42,678 nt of DNA, taken from Alphaproteobacteria bacterium (lineage in GTDB: Bacteria; Pseudomonadota; Alphaproteobacteria; MPNO01; UBA2964). How positions within the stretch are numbered: the stretch's first letter is position 1; every line of letters begins with the position of its first letter. Location of the stretch: contig WHUE01000028.1 in NCBI GenBank assembly GCA_009377375.1, positions 1 to 42,678 of the forward strand. The letters run 5' to 3'. Shown piece after piece: positions 8,197 through 16,725 of the stretch. The notes below the pieces were generated by a model. It did no database searches and had not been told where the DNA came from. It saw only the letters and a program-made list of their open reading frames with translations. The position numbers and the translations under genes are program-made.

Positions 8197-9003
8197 TCAG
8201 TCCCACCTGATCCTGCGGCGCGACACGTCGACCGCGCCGTCGGCGTCGCGGAGGCGGACGATATTGACGGTGCCGGCATATTCCGGCGAGCCCGAATACC
8301 AGGCGGGCACCGCGCCGTTGCCGACCTGAACCGGCCGGTTCCAGTGGCCGAGCGCCAGATAGTCGGCCCCGGTCGCCGCGATGTCCGCATCGCCGAACAG
8401 CCAGGCCGAGCGCGCGGCCACGCGCCGGTCGGGCACGGGTTCGTAATGGCCGTGCGCGGCGGCGAGCAGCCAGCGGGTGCGCCGCTTGCGGGGACGGCGC
8501 AGCGGCGCCATGTCGTCGTAATCCGTGTGCGGCCGGCCCCAGATCTCCAGGTCGTGCTCGGGAAACGGGACGGCGGCGCCGTGGGTGACGCCGATGATGT
8601 GGACATTGGCGGGCTCGGCCAGCGCGCCGCGATGCCAGACAGAGCCTTCCATGACCGGATCGTGGTTGCCGGGCAGGATCACCACTTCCATCCCCGAATC
8701 GCCCAGCACCCGCGCCGCCCGGTCGATGATGTCCCGCGGCAGGCGGTTGTGCTCGAAGATGTCGCCGACCAGCAGGGCGATGTCGGCCCGGGCCGCGCGC
8801 GCCGTCTCCAACACATGGCGCAGGCCGCGCGTGCCGTCGCCGCCATGGGCGCGCGCGGTGTAGCCGTCGTCGACGTGGATGTCGGAGGAATGCGCGATGA
8901 CGATGTCGCCGCGGGCACGGCGCGGAACTGGCAAGAACGGGTCCTCTTCCGGTGAGCGTCTTCCGGTGAAGGGCGAATCATAGCCGTGCCCCCCGCGGCC
9001 CAC
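8197..9003 (-). CDS. Metallophosphoesterase (calcineurin-like)
   Basis: Up to 268 aa. The dinuclear-metal motifs run in order: SDIHVDD, GDIFEHN, GNHDP, AAHGHYE and GHWN. The start is uncertain: ATG 9003 adds a poorly conserved Arg/Gly/Pro-rich lead containing an 11-bp direct repeat (8945-8955 and 8959-8969), while a TTG about 20 codons downstream (LPVPRRARG) would start just before the fold. Likely a cytosolic phosphodiesterase or phosphatase of SbcD/YfcE-like fold, but far too short for SbcD. The reason for its place between catabolic genes is not evident. Confidence 0.85.
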   Translation of the reverse strand: MGRGGHGYDSPFTGRRSPEEDPFLPVPRRARGDIVIAHSSDIHVDDGYTARAHGGDGTRGLRHVLETARAARADIALLVGDIFEHNRLPRDIIDRAARVLGDSGMEVVILPGNHDPVMEGSVWHRGALAEPANVHIIGVTHGAAVPFPEHDLEIWGRPHTDYDDMAPLRRPRKRRTRWLLAAAHGHYEPVPDRRVAARSAWLFGDADIAATGADYLALGHWNRPVQVGNGAVPAWYSGSPEYAGTVNIVRLRDADGAVDVSRRRIRWD

Positions 9004-9032
9004 AAGCCGGCTGGCCGGCCTCGCAACCCGGG

Positions 9033-9938
9033 CTATTCGGCGGCTGCCGGCTTCCTGGCCGCCAGCCGGGCGGCGGCGTCCAGGTAGCCCTGCTCGGCAT
9101 CCACGTAGTCCTGCAGCCCGACCAGCCTGTAATACGCGTCCAGCGGGCAGAGCTCATCGGCGACCGCGGCGAAATCGCCGCGGTTCTTCAGCGACTGCAT
9201 CGCCCGCGTCACCCCGCCGACGGCGGCGAAGAGCGCGGCGGAGGGGAAGCTGACCATGCTGGCGCCGACCTCCTCCAGCTCCTTCGGCGTGACCTTCCAC
9301 GTGCCGGCCGCGTGCGACAGGTTCGCCATATGCGGGCCCGGCACCCGGTCGATCACCATGGCGACGTCTTCCCTGGTGTCGACGCCCTGAGGCTTGGCGA
9401 AATCGACCCCGGCTTCCATGAACATCTGGCAGCGTTCGATGGCGGCATCCATGCCCTCGAGCTGGAAGACGTCGGTGCGGGCGCCGATCAGCATGTCCGG
9501 ATCGGTGCGCGCATCCAGCGCCGCCAGCAGCTTGGCCAGCATCTCCTCCACCGGCACGACCTGCTTGCCGGGCATGTAGCCGCAGCGGTTGGGAAACACC
9601 TGGTCCGAGATAAAGAAGCCGGCGACGCCGGCGCGCTCGAACATGCGCACCATCTTGGCGACGTTGTGGACCCAGCCGAACCCGGTATCGGCGTCGACAT
9701 AGACCGGGATGTTCACCGCGTCGCAGATGCGGCCGTAATGGCTGGCGTAGTCGCGCACGTTGGACTGGCCGCCGTCGGCCTCGCCCAGCAGCGCGCCGAC
9801 CGCGGCGTAGCCGCCGGCGACCACGGCCTCGAACCCCTGCGCCTCGATGATGCGGGCCGACAGCGCGTCGTAGGCGCCGGGCATCAACGTCAGGCCGGGG
9901 CCGTACAGGAGTTCGCGGAATTTCTTGCGGACGTTCAT
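9033..9938 (-). CDS. Isocitrate lyase/PEP mutase superfamily C-C lyase, variant active site
   Basis: 301 aa from ATG 9938, preceded by AGGAGGT. TIM-barrel features: MPGAYDALSARI (substrate loop), GGYAAVGALLGEADGG, metal motif VDADTGFG (D82, D84) and the flexible loop SDQVFPNRCGYMPGK (C119). Known lyases of this family, such as 2-methylisocitrate lyase and 2,3-dimethylmalate lyase, carry EDQ...K(K/R)CGH; here Glu is Ser111, the first Lys is Asn117 and His is Tyr121, while the catalytic Cys is kept. The reaction would be retro-aldol cleavage of a 2-hydroxy or 2-methyl dicarboxylate to pyruvate plus an acid, or a relative such as oxaloacetate hydrolysis. It lies 23 bp after the LeuD-like gene, so a hydratase feeding a lyase is likely (inference). 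Confidence 0.88.
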   Translation of the reverse strand: MNVRKKFRELLYGPGLTLMPGAYDALSARIIEAQGFEAVVAGGYAAVGALLGEADGGQSNVRDYASHYGRICDAVNIPVYVDADTGFGWVHNVAKMVRMFERAGVAGFFISDQVFPNRCGYMPGKQVVPVEEMLAKLLAALDARTDPDMLIGARTDVFQLEGMDAAIERCQMFMEAGVDFAKPQGVDTREDVAMVIDRVPGPHMANLSHAAGTWKVTPKELEEVGASMVSFPSAALFAAVGGVTRAMQSLKNRGDFAAVADELCPLDAYYRLVGLQDYVDAEQGYLDAAARLAARKPAAAE

Positions 9939-9961
9939 CGATAGACCTCCTGTGTTTCCGG

Positions 9962-10594
9962 TCAGGCACCGCGCCGGTCGCGGGTTTCCTGCAGCCAGGG
10001 CCGCGCAGCGCGCACGGTTTGCTCGAACGCCGCGACGTCGACGGTATGCTTCAGCGTCATGCCGATATCGTCCAGCCCTTCGAGCAGCGCGATGCGTTCC
10101 GCCGGCGCGATGTCGAAGGGAAAGACGGCGCCGTCCGGGCCGCGGATTTCCTGCGCTTCCAGATCGGCGGTGAATTCGGCCGCGCCGTCGGTCGCGACCG
10201 CCAGCGCCTCGAACCGCGCCGCGTCGCCGGCCGGGAATGTCACCGGCAGCACGCCGTTCTTCAGGCAGTTCTCGCGGAAGATGTCGGCGAAGCTGCGCGC
10301 CACGACGCAGCGGATTCCGTAAGCCGCCATCGCCCAGACCGCGCTTTCGCGCGACGAGCCGCAGCCGAAATTGTTGCCGGAGACCAGGATTTTCGTCCGG
10401 CGGAAACGCGGCCGGTTGAGCAGGAAATCCGGATTCTCGGTCCCGTCGTCGTTGAAGCGCAGCCGACTGAACAGCATCAGGGCGTAGTCCGGGGTCAGCG
10501 TCGATTTGCGCTGCACCGGGGTGATCTGGTCGGTATTGAGATCGTCGACCAGCATCGGCGCAGCGACGCCGGTGAGCGAGCGGAACGGCTCCAT
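9962..10594 (-). CDS. LeuD-like hydro-lyase small subunit (aconitase superfamily)
   Basis: 210 aa, the swivel domain of a two-subunit dehydratase. NNFGCGSSRESAVWAM contains the catalytic Ser-Arg motif, but canonical LeuD reads GSSREHAPWA, so His-Ala-Pro has become Ser-Ala-Val. The substrate loop near the N-terminus is DLNTDQITPVQRKST, unlike DTDxIIPxxFL of leucine-pathway LeuD. With the LeuC-like partner it would hydrate or dehydrate a maleate-type or malate-type acid. Known non-leucine members of this family include maleate/citraconate hydratase and dimethylmaleate hydratase. Its start overlaps the LeuC-like stop by one base. Databases will probably call it leuD, but context and changed motifs argue for a catabolic role. 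Confidence 0.88.
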   Translation of the reverse strand: MEPFRSLTGVAAPMLVDDLNTDQITPVQRKSTLTPDYALMLFSRLRFNDDGTENPDFLLNRPRFRRTKILVSGNNFGCGSSRESAVWAMAAYGIRCVVARSFADIFRENCLKNGVLPVTFPAGDAARFEALAVATDGAAEFTADLEAQEIRGPDGAVFPFDIAPAERIALLEGLDDIGMTLKHTVDVAAFEQTVRAARPWLQETRDRRGA

Positions 10595-12000
10595 CAGGCT
10601 CGCTCCCGCGCCAGCCGGCGCACATCGGTGATCTTTCCCGTCACCGCGGCGGCGGCGGCCATCGCCGGGCCGACGAGATGAGTGCGCACGCCCTTGCCCT
10701 GGCGGCCCTCGAAATTGCGGTTGGTGGTGGAGACGCAGCGTTCCCCCGCCTCGCCACGGTCACCGTTGCCGCCGGCGCACATGGAGCAGCCCGACTCGCC
10801 CCAGGCGAACCCGGCCTCGATGAAGACCCGGTCCAGCCCCTTCGCCTCGGCCTCGCGCTTCACCGTCGAGGAGCCGGGCACCACGAGCGCCGTGACGCCG
10901 TCGGCCACCTTGCGGCCGCGCAGGATCTCGGCGGCGGCCTCGAGGTCCGGCAGCCGGCTGTTGGTGCAGGACCCGATGAAGACGCGGTCGATACGCAGCC
11001 CCTCCACCGTGTCGCCGGGGCGCAGATCCATGTAGTCCAGCGCGCGCCGCATATTGCCCTGGCGCTCCGGCGGAGCGGCCGCCGGGTCGGGCACGCGCCC
11101 GCCGACGCCGATCACATGGCTGGGGTCGATGCCCCAGGTGATCTGCGGCTCCAGCGCGGAGCAGTCGATCGTCACCTCGCGGCCGAAGACGGCGCCGTCG
11201 TCGGATTTCAGCGTCTTCCACCACGAGAGAGCGGCGTCCCAATCCGCGCCGTCCGGCGCGTAGGCGCGGCCCGCCAGCCAGTCGAATACGGTCTCGTCCG
11301 GGGCGATGAAGCCGTTCCGGGCCCCCATCTCGATCGCCATGTTGCACAGCGTGAGGCGCCCTTCCACCGCCAGGGCGCGCACCGCCGCGCCGGCATATTC
11401 CACGGCATGGCCGGCGCCACCGTCGACGCCAACCTCGGCAATGACGCGCAGGATCACGTCCTTTGCGGTGACGCCCGGGGCGAGCGCGCCGTCGAGCACG
11501 ACCCGCATGGTCTTCGGCCGCTTCAGCGCCAGCACCTGCGTCGCCAGCACGTGCTCCAGCTCGCTGGTGCCGCAGGCGAAGGCGAGCACGCCGAGCCCGC
11601 CGACGGTGCAGGCATGGCTGTCCGGGCAGGCATAGGTCGCGCCGGGGGTGACGATGCCGAGCTCCGGCGCGACCACGTGGCTGATGCCCTGATCGGCGTC
11701 GGTCACGTCGAACAGCTTTATGCCGAACTTGCGCGTGCCGGCGCGCATGGCGTCGGTATAGGTGGCCGCGCCCGGACGGTCGTCGAAGCGGCCCGGCCGG
11801 GTGGAGACCGTGTGGTCCTGGCAGGCGAAGGTGAGATCCGGCCGGCGCACGCCGCGCCCCGTCTCGTCCAGCCTGGCGAAGGCGTGCGGCGCGTGCAGCT
11901 CGTGCATCACGTGGCGGTCCATGTAGACGAGGTCGCGCCCGTCGCCGCGCTGCGCGACCAGATGCGCGTCCCAGATCCTGTCGAACAACGTCTGTGCCAT
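10594..12000 (-). CDS. LeuC-like hydro-lyase large subunit (4Fe-4S, aconitase superfamily)
   Basis: 468 aa, same length as proteobacterial LeuC. It starts MAQTLFDRIWDAHLVAQRGDG. Cluster ligands are in FIGSCTNSRLPDL and GESGCSMCAGGNGD, plus the family motifs CPDSHACTVGGLG and NRNFEGRQGKG. In isopropylmalate isomerase the second motif is CSMCLGMN; here it is CSMCAGGN. The cytosolic enzyme would add or remove water on a dicarboxylate through the free iron of the 4Fe-4S cluster. There is no leuA or leuB nearby; instead a C-C lyase follows and a TctC receptor and Mo hydroxylase precede it, so a dedicated hydratase of a degradation pathway is more likely than leucine synthesis (inference). Confidence 0.9.
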   Translation of the reverse strand: MAQTLFDRIWDAHLVAQRGDGRDLVYMDRHVMHELHAPHAFARLDETGRGVRRPDLTFACQDHTVSTRPGRFDDRPGAATYTDAMRAGTRKFGIKLFDVTDADQGISHVVAPELGIVTPGATYACPDSHACTVGGLGVLAFACGTSELEHVLATQVLALKRPKTMRVVLDGALAPGVTAKDVILRVIAEVGVDGGAGHAVEYAGAAVRALAVEGRLTLCNMAIEMGARNGFIAPDETVFDWLAGRAYAPDGADWDAALSWWKTLKSDDGAVFGREVTIDCSALEPQITWGIDPSHVIGVGGRVPDPAAAPPERQGNMRRALDYMDLRPGDTVEGLRIDRVFIGSCTNSRLPDLEAAAEILRGRKVADGVTALVVPGSSTVKREAEAKGLDRVFIEAGFAWGESGCSMCAGGNGDRGEAGERCVSTTNRNFEGRQGKGVRTHLVGPAMAAAAAVTGKITDVRRLARERA

Positions 12001-12053
12001 CGGGCGGAAATCTCCTGCGCCGCGGGCGGCGCGGCGCCAGACCGAGTTAAGGG

Positions 12054-12087
12054 GCCGGGCCGGGCGGAGTCAACGCCCGCGCCCGGC
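12054..12087 (-). repeat. GC-rich hairpin between TctC and LeuC-like genes
   Basis: GCCGGGC (12054-12060) pairs with GCCCGGC (12081-12087) and GGGCG (12062-12066) with CGCCC (12074-12078), enclosing a 7-nt loop. It follows the TctC stop by about 17 nt on the minus-strand transcript. There is no U-tract. It could lower expression of the downstream enzymes relative to the abundant binding protein; that is inference. Confidence 0.4.
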
Positions 12088-12104
12088 TCGGGCGCACCCC
12101 GTGC

Positions 12105-13250
12105 CTATTTCTCTTTCTTGCCGGTCGCCCGCTTCTCGACCCTGGTCGCCGATCTGGCACCGGCGTCCAGCAGCTCCTTGAAGGTGGCGAGAATCTTGGG
12201 GTCGGTATTGGCGAGCGACGCGATCACCTTCTCGCCCCTCTCCGCCCCGACGAATGCGGGCGGAATGCCATTGCGCTGGATCCATTGCTCGATGAACGTC
12301 CGGTCCTTCGACGCCGCCTCGTAGCCCTTGCGCAAATCCGCCACCGCCCGGGGCTGCGTGCCGGGCGGAGCGAGACCGACATAGTTCACCGTGCCGATCA
12401 GGGTGGTGAACCAGTTGAGCGCGTCCCATTTCGGCCCCGACGGCATCTTGCCGAAGACCTGCTTGTAGAACTCCGGAAAGGCCGGCATCTCGGTGACATG
12501 CCTGTTGGGCTCATAAGAGCCGTCGGATTCCACGGGAACAAGGTAGAACAGCCCCATCGCCTGGCCCGACTTCACGTAATCGCCGGACCGCTGGCGGAAC
12601 GTGCCGACGGAGGTGCCGGTGTATTCCACCTCGCCCTGCTGCAAGGCGAGGAAGATGCTCGAGCCGCCGCGATAGCCGACGATCTGCCTGTAGTCGACGC
12701 CCAGCACGTCGAGCGGGATGCGCGCGGACAGGTGCGCCATGCCGGTGGCCGCGTTGCCGCCGACGATGAGCCCCTTCGCCTTCATGATGTCCGTCGGCTT
12801 CTTCAGCCCGCCGGGAACCGAATCGGTGCGGGCATAGGAGACGCGCACGTCCGGCGTGCCGCCGAGGAAGGCGAACTTCTCGTAGCGGGCCTTGAATCCC
12901 TTGTACTGCAGCGCCTGGGCGATTGGAATCCACGGCCCCCACATGATGGTGAGCCCGTCCTTCTGCGCGGCTTCGTACAGGTAGTTGGTGGCCTTCATCC
13001 CGCCGCCGCCGGTCATGTTCTTGACGATGATCTTCGGCTTGCCGGGAATGTATTTCTGCCACGCGACGCCGAACTGGCGCGCGAACGTGTCCACTGTCCC
13101 GCCGGGGGCGAGCCCGACCAGGACGGTGATGGTCTTGCCGTCGTAATAATCCGCCGCCTGCGCGGGCGCGGCGAGCGTCGCGCCGGCCAGCGCCGCCACG
13201 CCAAGGGCGGCGAGCGGACGGACTCCGGACGTGCCTGTGCGGTGCGTCAT
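12105..13250 (-). CDS. TctC/Bug-family extracytoplasmic solute-binding protein
   Basis: 381 aa from ATG 13250, with GGAGGC 5 nt upstream. It has an N-terminal signal peptide (positive MTHRTGTSGVR, then an Ala/Leu core, cleavage after APAQA near residue 32). The mature protein begins ADYYDGKTITVLVGLAPGG, followed by the TctC features PGKPKIIVKNMTGGGGMKATNYLY and a late APPGTQP turn. The C-terminus ends in a Lys-rich tail (EKRATGKKEK), which is longer than usual. Likely the periplasmic receptor for the acid degraded by the surrounding enzymes. No membrane component is adjacent. It is only distantly similar to the other TctC proteins in the window, so it probably binds a different ligand. Confidence 0.9.
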   Translation of the reverse strand: MTHRTGTSGVRPLAALGVAALAGATLAAPAQAADYYDGKTITVLVGLAPGGTVDTFARQFGVAWQKYIPGKPKIIVKNMTGGGGMKATNYLYEAAQKDGLTIMWGPWIPIAQALQYKGFKARYEKFAFLGGTPDVRVSYARTDSVPGGLKKPTDIMKAKGLIVGGNAATGMAHLSARIPLDVLGVDYRQIVGYRGGSSIFLALQQGEVEYTGTSVGTFRQRSGDYVKSGQAMGLFYLVPVESDGSYEPNRHVTEMPAFPEFYKQVFGKMPSGPKWDALNWFTTLIGTVNYVGLAPPGTQPRAVADLRKGYEAASKDRTFIEQWIQRNGIPPAFVGAERGEKVIASLANTDPKILATFKELLDAGARSATRVEKRATGKKEK

Positions 13251-13410
13251 GGGTGCCTCCCTCCGGTTTCCCGGACGGAACGGGCCGCCCGGGCGGTTCC
13301 TTGGGTCTTGTCGACTTCCTGGTGGAACGGCCGGGAATCTCCGCCGTCCGGCAGGAAGCATAGTCCCCGCCGGATGCGGCAGGCAAGACGGATGAACGGG
13401 CCGCCGCCCG

Positions 13411-14400
13411 TCAGACCCGGAACTTCGCCTCGCGCTTGGCGCCCTGGCTGACGCCGAGGAACAGCTCGTCCACCGACATCGCCTTGCGGCTCATGCCCTG
13501 CTCGAAGCTGTAGCGGGCCAGCCGTTCGAACTGGTCGCGGTTGCGCGGCCCCAGCCCGTATTCCCAGGGATCGAGGCCCAGCAGCGCGCGCTCCTCCTCC
13601 CACTGCTCCATGTACCAGGCGAGCGGCACGATGCGCGGGTTGACCATGCGCTTCATGGCGATGGACTTCGCCTCGTTGAACGCCTGGTACAGGTTGACCG
13701 GCGCCCAGGGATATTTCTCCACGATCTCGCGCCTCATGCCCATGACATGCATGATCGGGAACACGCCGGTGCGTTTGTAGAACGCCTGTTCCTCCGCCTT
13801 GTAGTCGGGGAAGAGCCGGGCGACGCGCGGATCGCCCTTCAGGATCGGCTCGATGATGTCCGGATGCATCACGGCGTCCAACTCGCCCTCGGCCAGCATG
13901 ACCTCCACCGACTTGTCGTCGGGCAGCCGGGTGAGCTTCAGGTCCGGCGGAGGCTCGAAGGCGATGCTTTCGTCCACGTCCGAGAACCATTCGAGCGAGC
14001 GGTGCGGCACGCCGTAATCGTCCTCCAGAATGCCGCGCAGCCACAGCAGCGCGCTCGACTGGTACTGTTTCACGCCGATCTTCCGGCCGATCAGGTCCTT
14101 CGGCTCCAGGATGCCCTTCGAGGTATTGACGTATATGAAGCCATGGCGGAAGCGGCGGTGCAGGAAAACCGGGATCGCGTCGAACGGCTGCCCCTGGTCG
14201 CGCGCCACCAGGTAGGACGAGCACGAGCATTCGGCGACGTCGAACTCGCCGTTGCGCAGGAAGCGCCAGTGGCGGCTGTTCGAATCGATCTTCGTCAGCA
14301 CGGTCAGGTCGATGCCGTCGGGCTCGACCGCGCCTTCCTTCAGCGCCCGGACGATCTCGTAATCGCCGCAGGCGAGGGTGATCGGGATGTTCTTCGCCAT
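13411..14400 (-). CDS. 4,5-dihydroxyphthalate decarboxylase-like / NMT1-fold protein
   Basis: 329 aa, MAKNIPITLACGDYEIVRALKEG. The sequence follows the periplasmic-binding-protein-like fold of Pht5-type 4,5-dihydroxyphthalate decarboxylases: ALKEGAVEPDGIDLTVL, FDVAECSCSSYL, FIYVNTSKGI..PKDLIGRKIGVKQYQSSALLWLRGILEDDYGV, FPIMHVMGMRREI. There is no signal peptide, which favours a cytosolic enzyme over an ABC receptor. It starts only 9 bp after the Mo subunit stop with an AGGAA site, so it is co-transcribed with the Mo hydroxylase. A tempting reading is hydroxylation of a ring carboxylate followed by decarboxylation, but members of this family are often annotated only as substrate-binding proteins. 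Confidence 0.82.
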   Translation of the reverse strand: MAKNIPITLACGDYEIVRALKEGAVEPDGIDLTVLTKIDSNSRHWRFLRNGEFDVAECSCSSYLVARDQGQPFDAIPVFLHRRFRHGFIYVNTSKGILEPKDLIGRKIGVKQYQSSALLWLRGILEDDYGVPHRSLEWFSDVDESIAFEPPPDLKLTRLPDDKSVEVMLAEGELDAVMHPDIIEPILKGDPRVARLFPDYKAEEQAFYKRTGVFPIMHVMGMRREIVEKYPWAPVNLYQAFNEAKSIAMKRMVNPRIVPLAWYMEQWEEERALLGLDPWEYGLGPRNRDQFERLARYSFEQGMSRKAMSVDELFLGVSQGAKREAKFRV

Positions 14401-14409
14401 TTCCTGTTC

Positions 14410-16725
14410 CTAATCCCTGGCCCCATCGAGCAGCACCTTGAGCCGCTGCGGCGTGACGGGGAGCTGCGTCACCGCGCCGGGCATCTGCAGCGCGTCGTCG
14501 ATGGCGGACGCGATGGCGGCGCCGACGCCGGTGACGCCGGCCTCGCCCGCGCCCTTGATGCCGAGCGGGTTGCGCGGGGATGGCGCGTCCTCGCGCAGCA
14601 GCAGTTCGATGTCGGGCACCTCGCGCGCGGTCGGCAGCAGGTAGTCGGCGAAGGTCACCGATTGCGGCTGGCCGCGCTCGTCATAGACGAACTCCTCGTA
14701 TAGCGCGCCGCCGAGCCCCTGGGCGAAGCCGCCGGAAATCTGGCCCTCCACCAGCATCGGGTTGACCGCGCGGCCGATGTCGTAGGCGATGACGTAGCGT
14801 TCCACCCCGACATGGCCGGTCTCCCGGTCGACTTTGACGACGGCGATATGGCAGCCGAACGGGTAGGTCTGGTGGTCGGAATGGAACCAGCCCTCGGCCA
14901 TCAGGCCGGGCTCGCGCCCGCCCAGCGTCTTGCGGGTCGGCAGCAGCTGGGTCGCGATCTCGCCAAGACCGACCGAGGGGCCGTCCGGGTTGTCCTTGCG
15001 GAACACAACGCCGTCCTGGATATCCAGCGTATCCGCCGGCGCCTGCAGCAGGTCGGACGCCACGTCCAGCGCCTTGGCGCGGACCAGCAGCGCGGCCTCG
15101 TTGGTGGCCGAGCCCGTCATCACGGTGGCGCGCGACGCATGCGCGCCGATGCCGAACTCGATGCGGTTGGTCTGGCCGTGGACGACGCGCACCTTGCGGT
15201 AGTCCACGCCGAGCGCGTCGGCGCAGATCTGCGCCATGCAGGTCTCGAATCCCTGGCCGATGGAGGCGCCGCCGGTGATCAGCTCCACCGCGCCGCTTGG
15301 GTCCACCGTCACCTTCGCGCCGTCGGAGGGGCCGAGCCCGCTTTTCTCGACGAACATGGCGACGCCCGCGCCGACCGCCTCGCCGGCCGCGCGGCGGCGT
15401 TGCAGATCGGCCTGAAGCGCGTCCCAGCCGACATGGTCGAGCGCCTTGTCGAGCAGGCCGACATAGTCGCCGTTGTCGTATTCCACGTCGTCGCCCAGCA
15501 CCACCAGCGGCAGGGCGTAGGGCATGTCCTCGGGGCCGACGGCGTTGCGGCGGCGCAGCTCCAGCCGGCCGATGCCGAGCTCGTCGGCAATGGCGTCCAT
15601 CAGCCGCTCGCGCACGAAGGTGCTCTCGAACCGGCCCGGCGAGCGGTAGGTCGCCGCCGGGGTCTTGTTGGTCAGGCGGAAATGGCCGGTCGCGCGGTAA
15701 TCCGCCACCTTGTACGGCCCCGGCAGGATGCCGCAGGTCATGGTGATGACCCGCGCGCCATGGGTGCGGATATAGGCGCCCTGGTCGTGGAAGAACGTGT
15801 CGTCGATGGCCAGCAGCCGGCCGTCGGCATCGACGGCGGCGCGGATGCGGTGGCGCTGCTGGCGTGAATGGTTGGTGGCCAGCAGATGCTCCATCCGGTC
15901 CTCGATCCACTTGACGGGGCGGCCGAAGCGCAGCGCGGCGGCGCAGACCAGAACGTCCTCGGGATACAGCTCGCCGCGCACGCCGAACCCGCCGCCGACA
16001 TGGCTCTCGAACAGGTGCACCGCGTTCAGCGGGCGGCCGAACATGCGGGCCAGCGCCTCGCGGTTGCGGTGCGGCACCTTGGCGGCCCCGTGCAGCTCCA
16101 GCACGTCGTGGGCGGCGTCGTAATGGCCAATGGCGCCGCGCGTCTCCAGCGGCACGCCGGAATGGCGGCCGACGACGAACTCGCGCTCGATGACATGGGC
16201 GGCCTTCGCGAACGCCTTCTCCACGTCGCCGTAGCCCTGGGTGACGATGTCGGCCTCGGTCCTGTGCCCGGCATCGTCGAACGCGCCGGGCGCGTCCGCG
16301 CCGTCCGTGATCGCCGGCAGCTCCTCGAACTCGGCGAGGATGGCGTCGGCCGCGTCCTCGGCGGCGTAAGGGTCGGCGGCGAAGACCGCGGCCACCGGCT
16401 CGCCGACATAGCGCACCCGGTCGCGGGCGAGAATGTATTGCCGGAACGGCTCGTATTTCTCGATCCGCCCCTCGCGGAAGTCGATGGGCGGGACGTCCCT
16501 TATGTCGTCGAAGGTCCAGACCGCGTAGACGCCCGGCATGGCACGGGCGGCCTCGACGTCCACCGTCTTGATCCGCCCGTGCGCGACGGGCGAGCGCAGC
16601 AGGCGCATGTGAAGCTGGTGCGCGAGGTTGATGTCCCCGGCGAAGCGGCCGCGCCCGGTGACCAGCGGCGGGTCTTCCAGCCGGGTGACCGATTCGCCGA
16701 TGCGGCCCATGGCCCGGTCGCTCAT
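14410..16725 (-). CDS. Molybdenum hydroxylase large (Mo) subunit, set 1
   Basis: 771 aa from ATG 16725, which overlaps the 2Fe-2S gene stop by four bases (ATGA). Xanthine-oxidase family landmarks: N-terminal RLEDPPLVTGRGRFAGDI, RYVGEPVAAVFA, HVGGGFGVRGE (Mo cofactor), AATYRSPGRFEST in the position of the CoxL active-site loop (form-II type AYRGAGR, not the AYxCSFR of true CO dehydrogenase), and GIKGAGEAGVTG with the catalytic Glu. It hydroxylates a heterocycle or aldehyde using water, passing electrons to the 2Fe-2S and FAD subunits. The substrate is not readable. It is followed at once by a decarboxylase-like gene. Confidence 0.93.
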   Translation of the reverse strand: MSDRAMGRIGESVTRLEDPPLVTGRGRFAGDINLAHQLHMRLLRSPVAHGRIKTVDVEAARAMPGVYAVWTFDDIRDVPPIDFREGRIEKYEPFRQYILARDRVRYVGEPVAAVFAADPYAAEDAADAILAEFEELPAITDGADAPGAFDDAGHRTEADIVTQGYGDVEKAFAKAAHVIEREFVVGRHSGVPLETRGAIGHYDAAHDVLELHGAAKVPHRNREALARMFGRPLNAVHLFESHVGGGFGVRGELYPEDVLVCAAALRFGRPVKWIEDRMEHLLATNHSRQQRHRIRAAVDADGRLLAIDDTFFHDQGAYIRTHGARVITMTCGILPGPYKVADYRATGHFRLTNKTPAATYRSPGRFESTFVRERLMDAIADELGIGRLELRRRNAVGPEDMPYALPLVVLGDDVEYDNGDYVGLLDKALDHVGWDALQADLQRRRAAGEAVGAGVAMFVEKSGLGPSDGAKVTVDPSGAVELITGGASIGQGFETCMAQICADALGVDYRKVRVVHGQTNRIEFGIGAHASRATVMTGSATNEAALLVRAKALDVASDLLQAPADTLDIQDGVVFRKDNPDGPSVGLGEIATQLLPTRKTLGGREPGLMAEGWFHSDHQTYPFGCHIAVVKVDRETGHVGVERYVIAYDIGRAVNPMLVEGQISGGFAQGLGGALYEEFVYDERGQPQSVTFADYLLPTAREVPDIELLLREDAPSPRNPLGIKGAGEAGVTGVGAAIASAIDDALQMPGAVTQLPVTPQRLKVLLDGARD

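Noticed and set aside
8945-8969. 11-bp direct repeat TCTTCCGGTGA at 14-bp spacing
   Set aside because: Only two copies, inside the doubtful N-terminus of the phosphoesterase; most likely a chance duplication. It was used only as a reason to doubt the start codon.
9962-12000. Ordinary leucine biosynthesis leuCD
   Set aside because: No leuA/leuB nearby, changed active-site motifs and a C-C lyase downstream; still possible if this is the only copy in the genome.
10678-12324. Long plus-strand frame opposite the LeuC-like gene
   Set aside because: Same reason: antisense to a gene with clear family motifs, no domain of its own.
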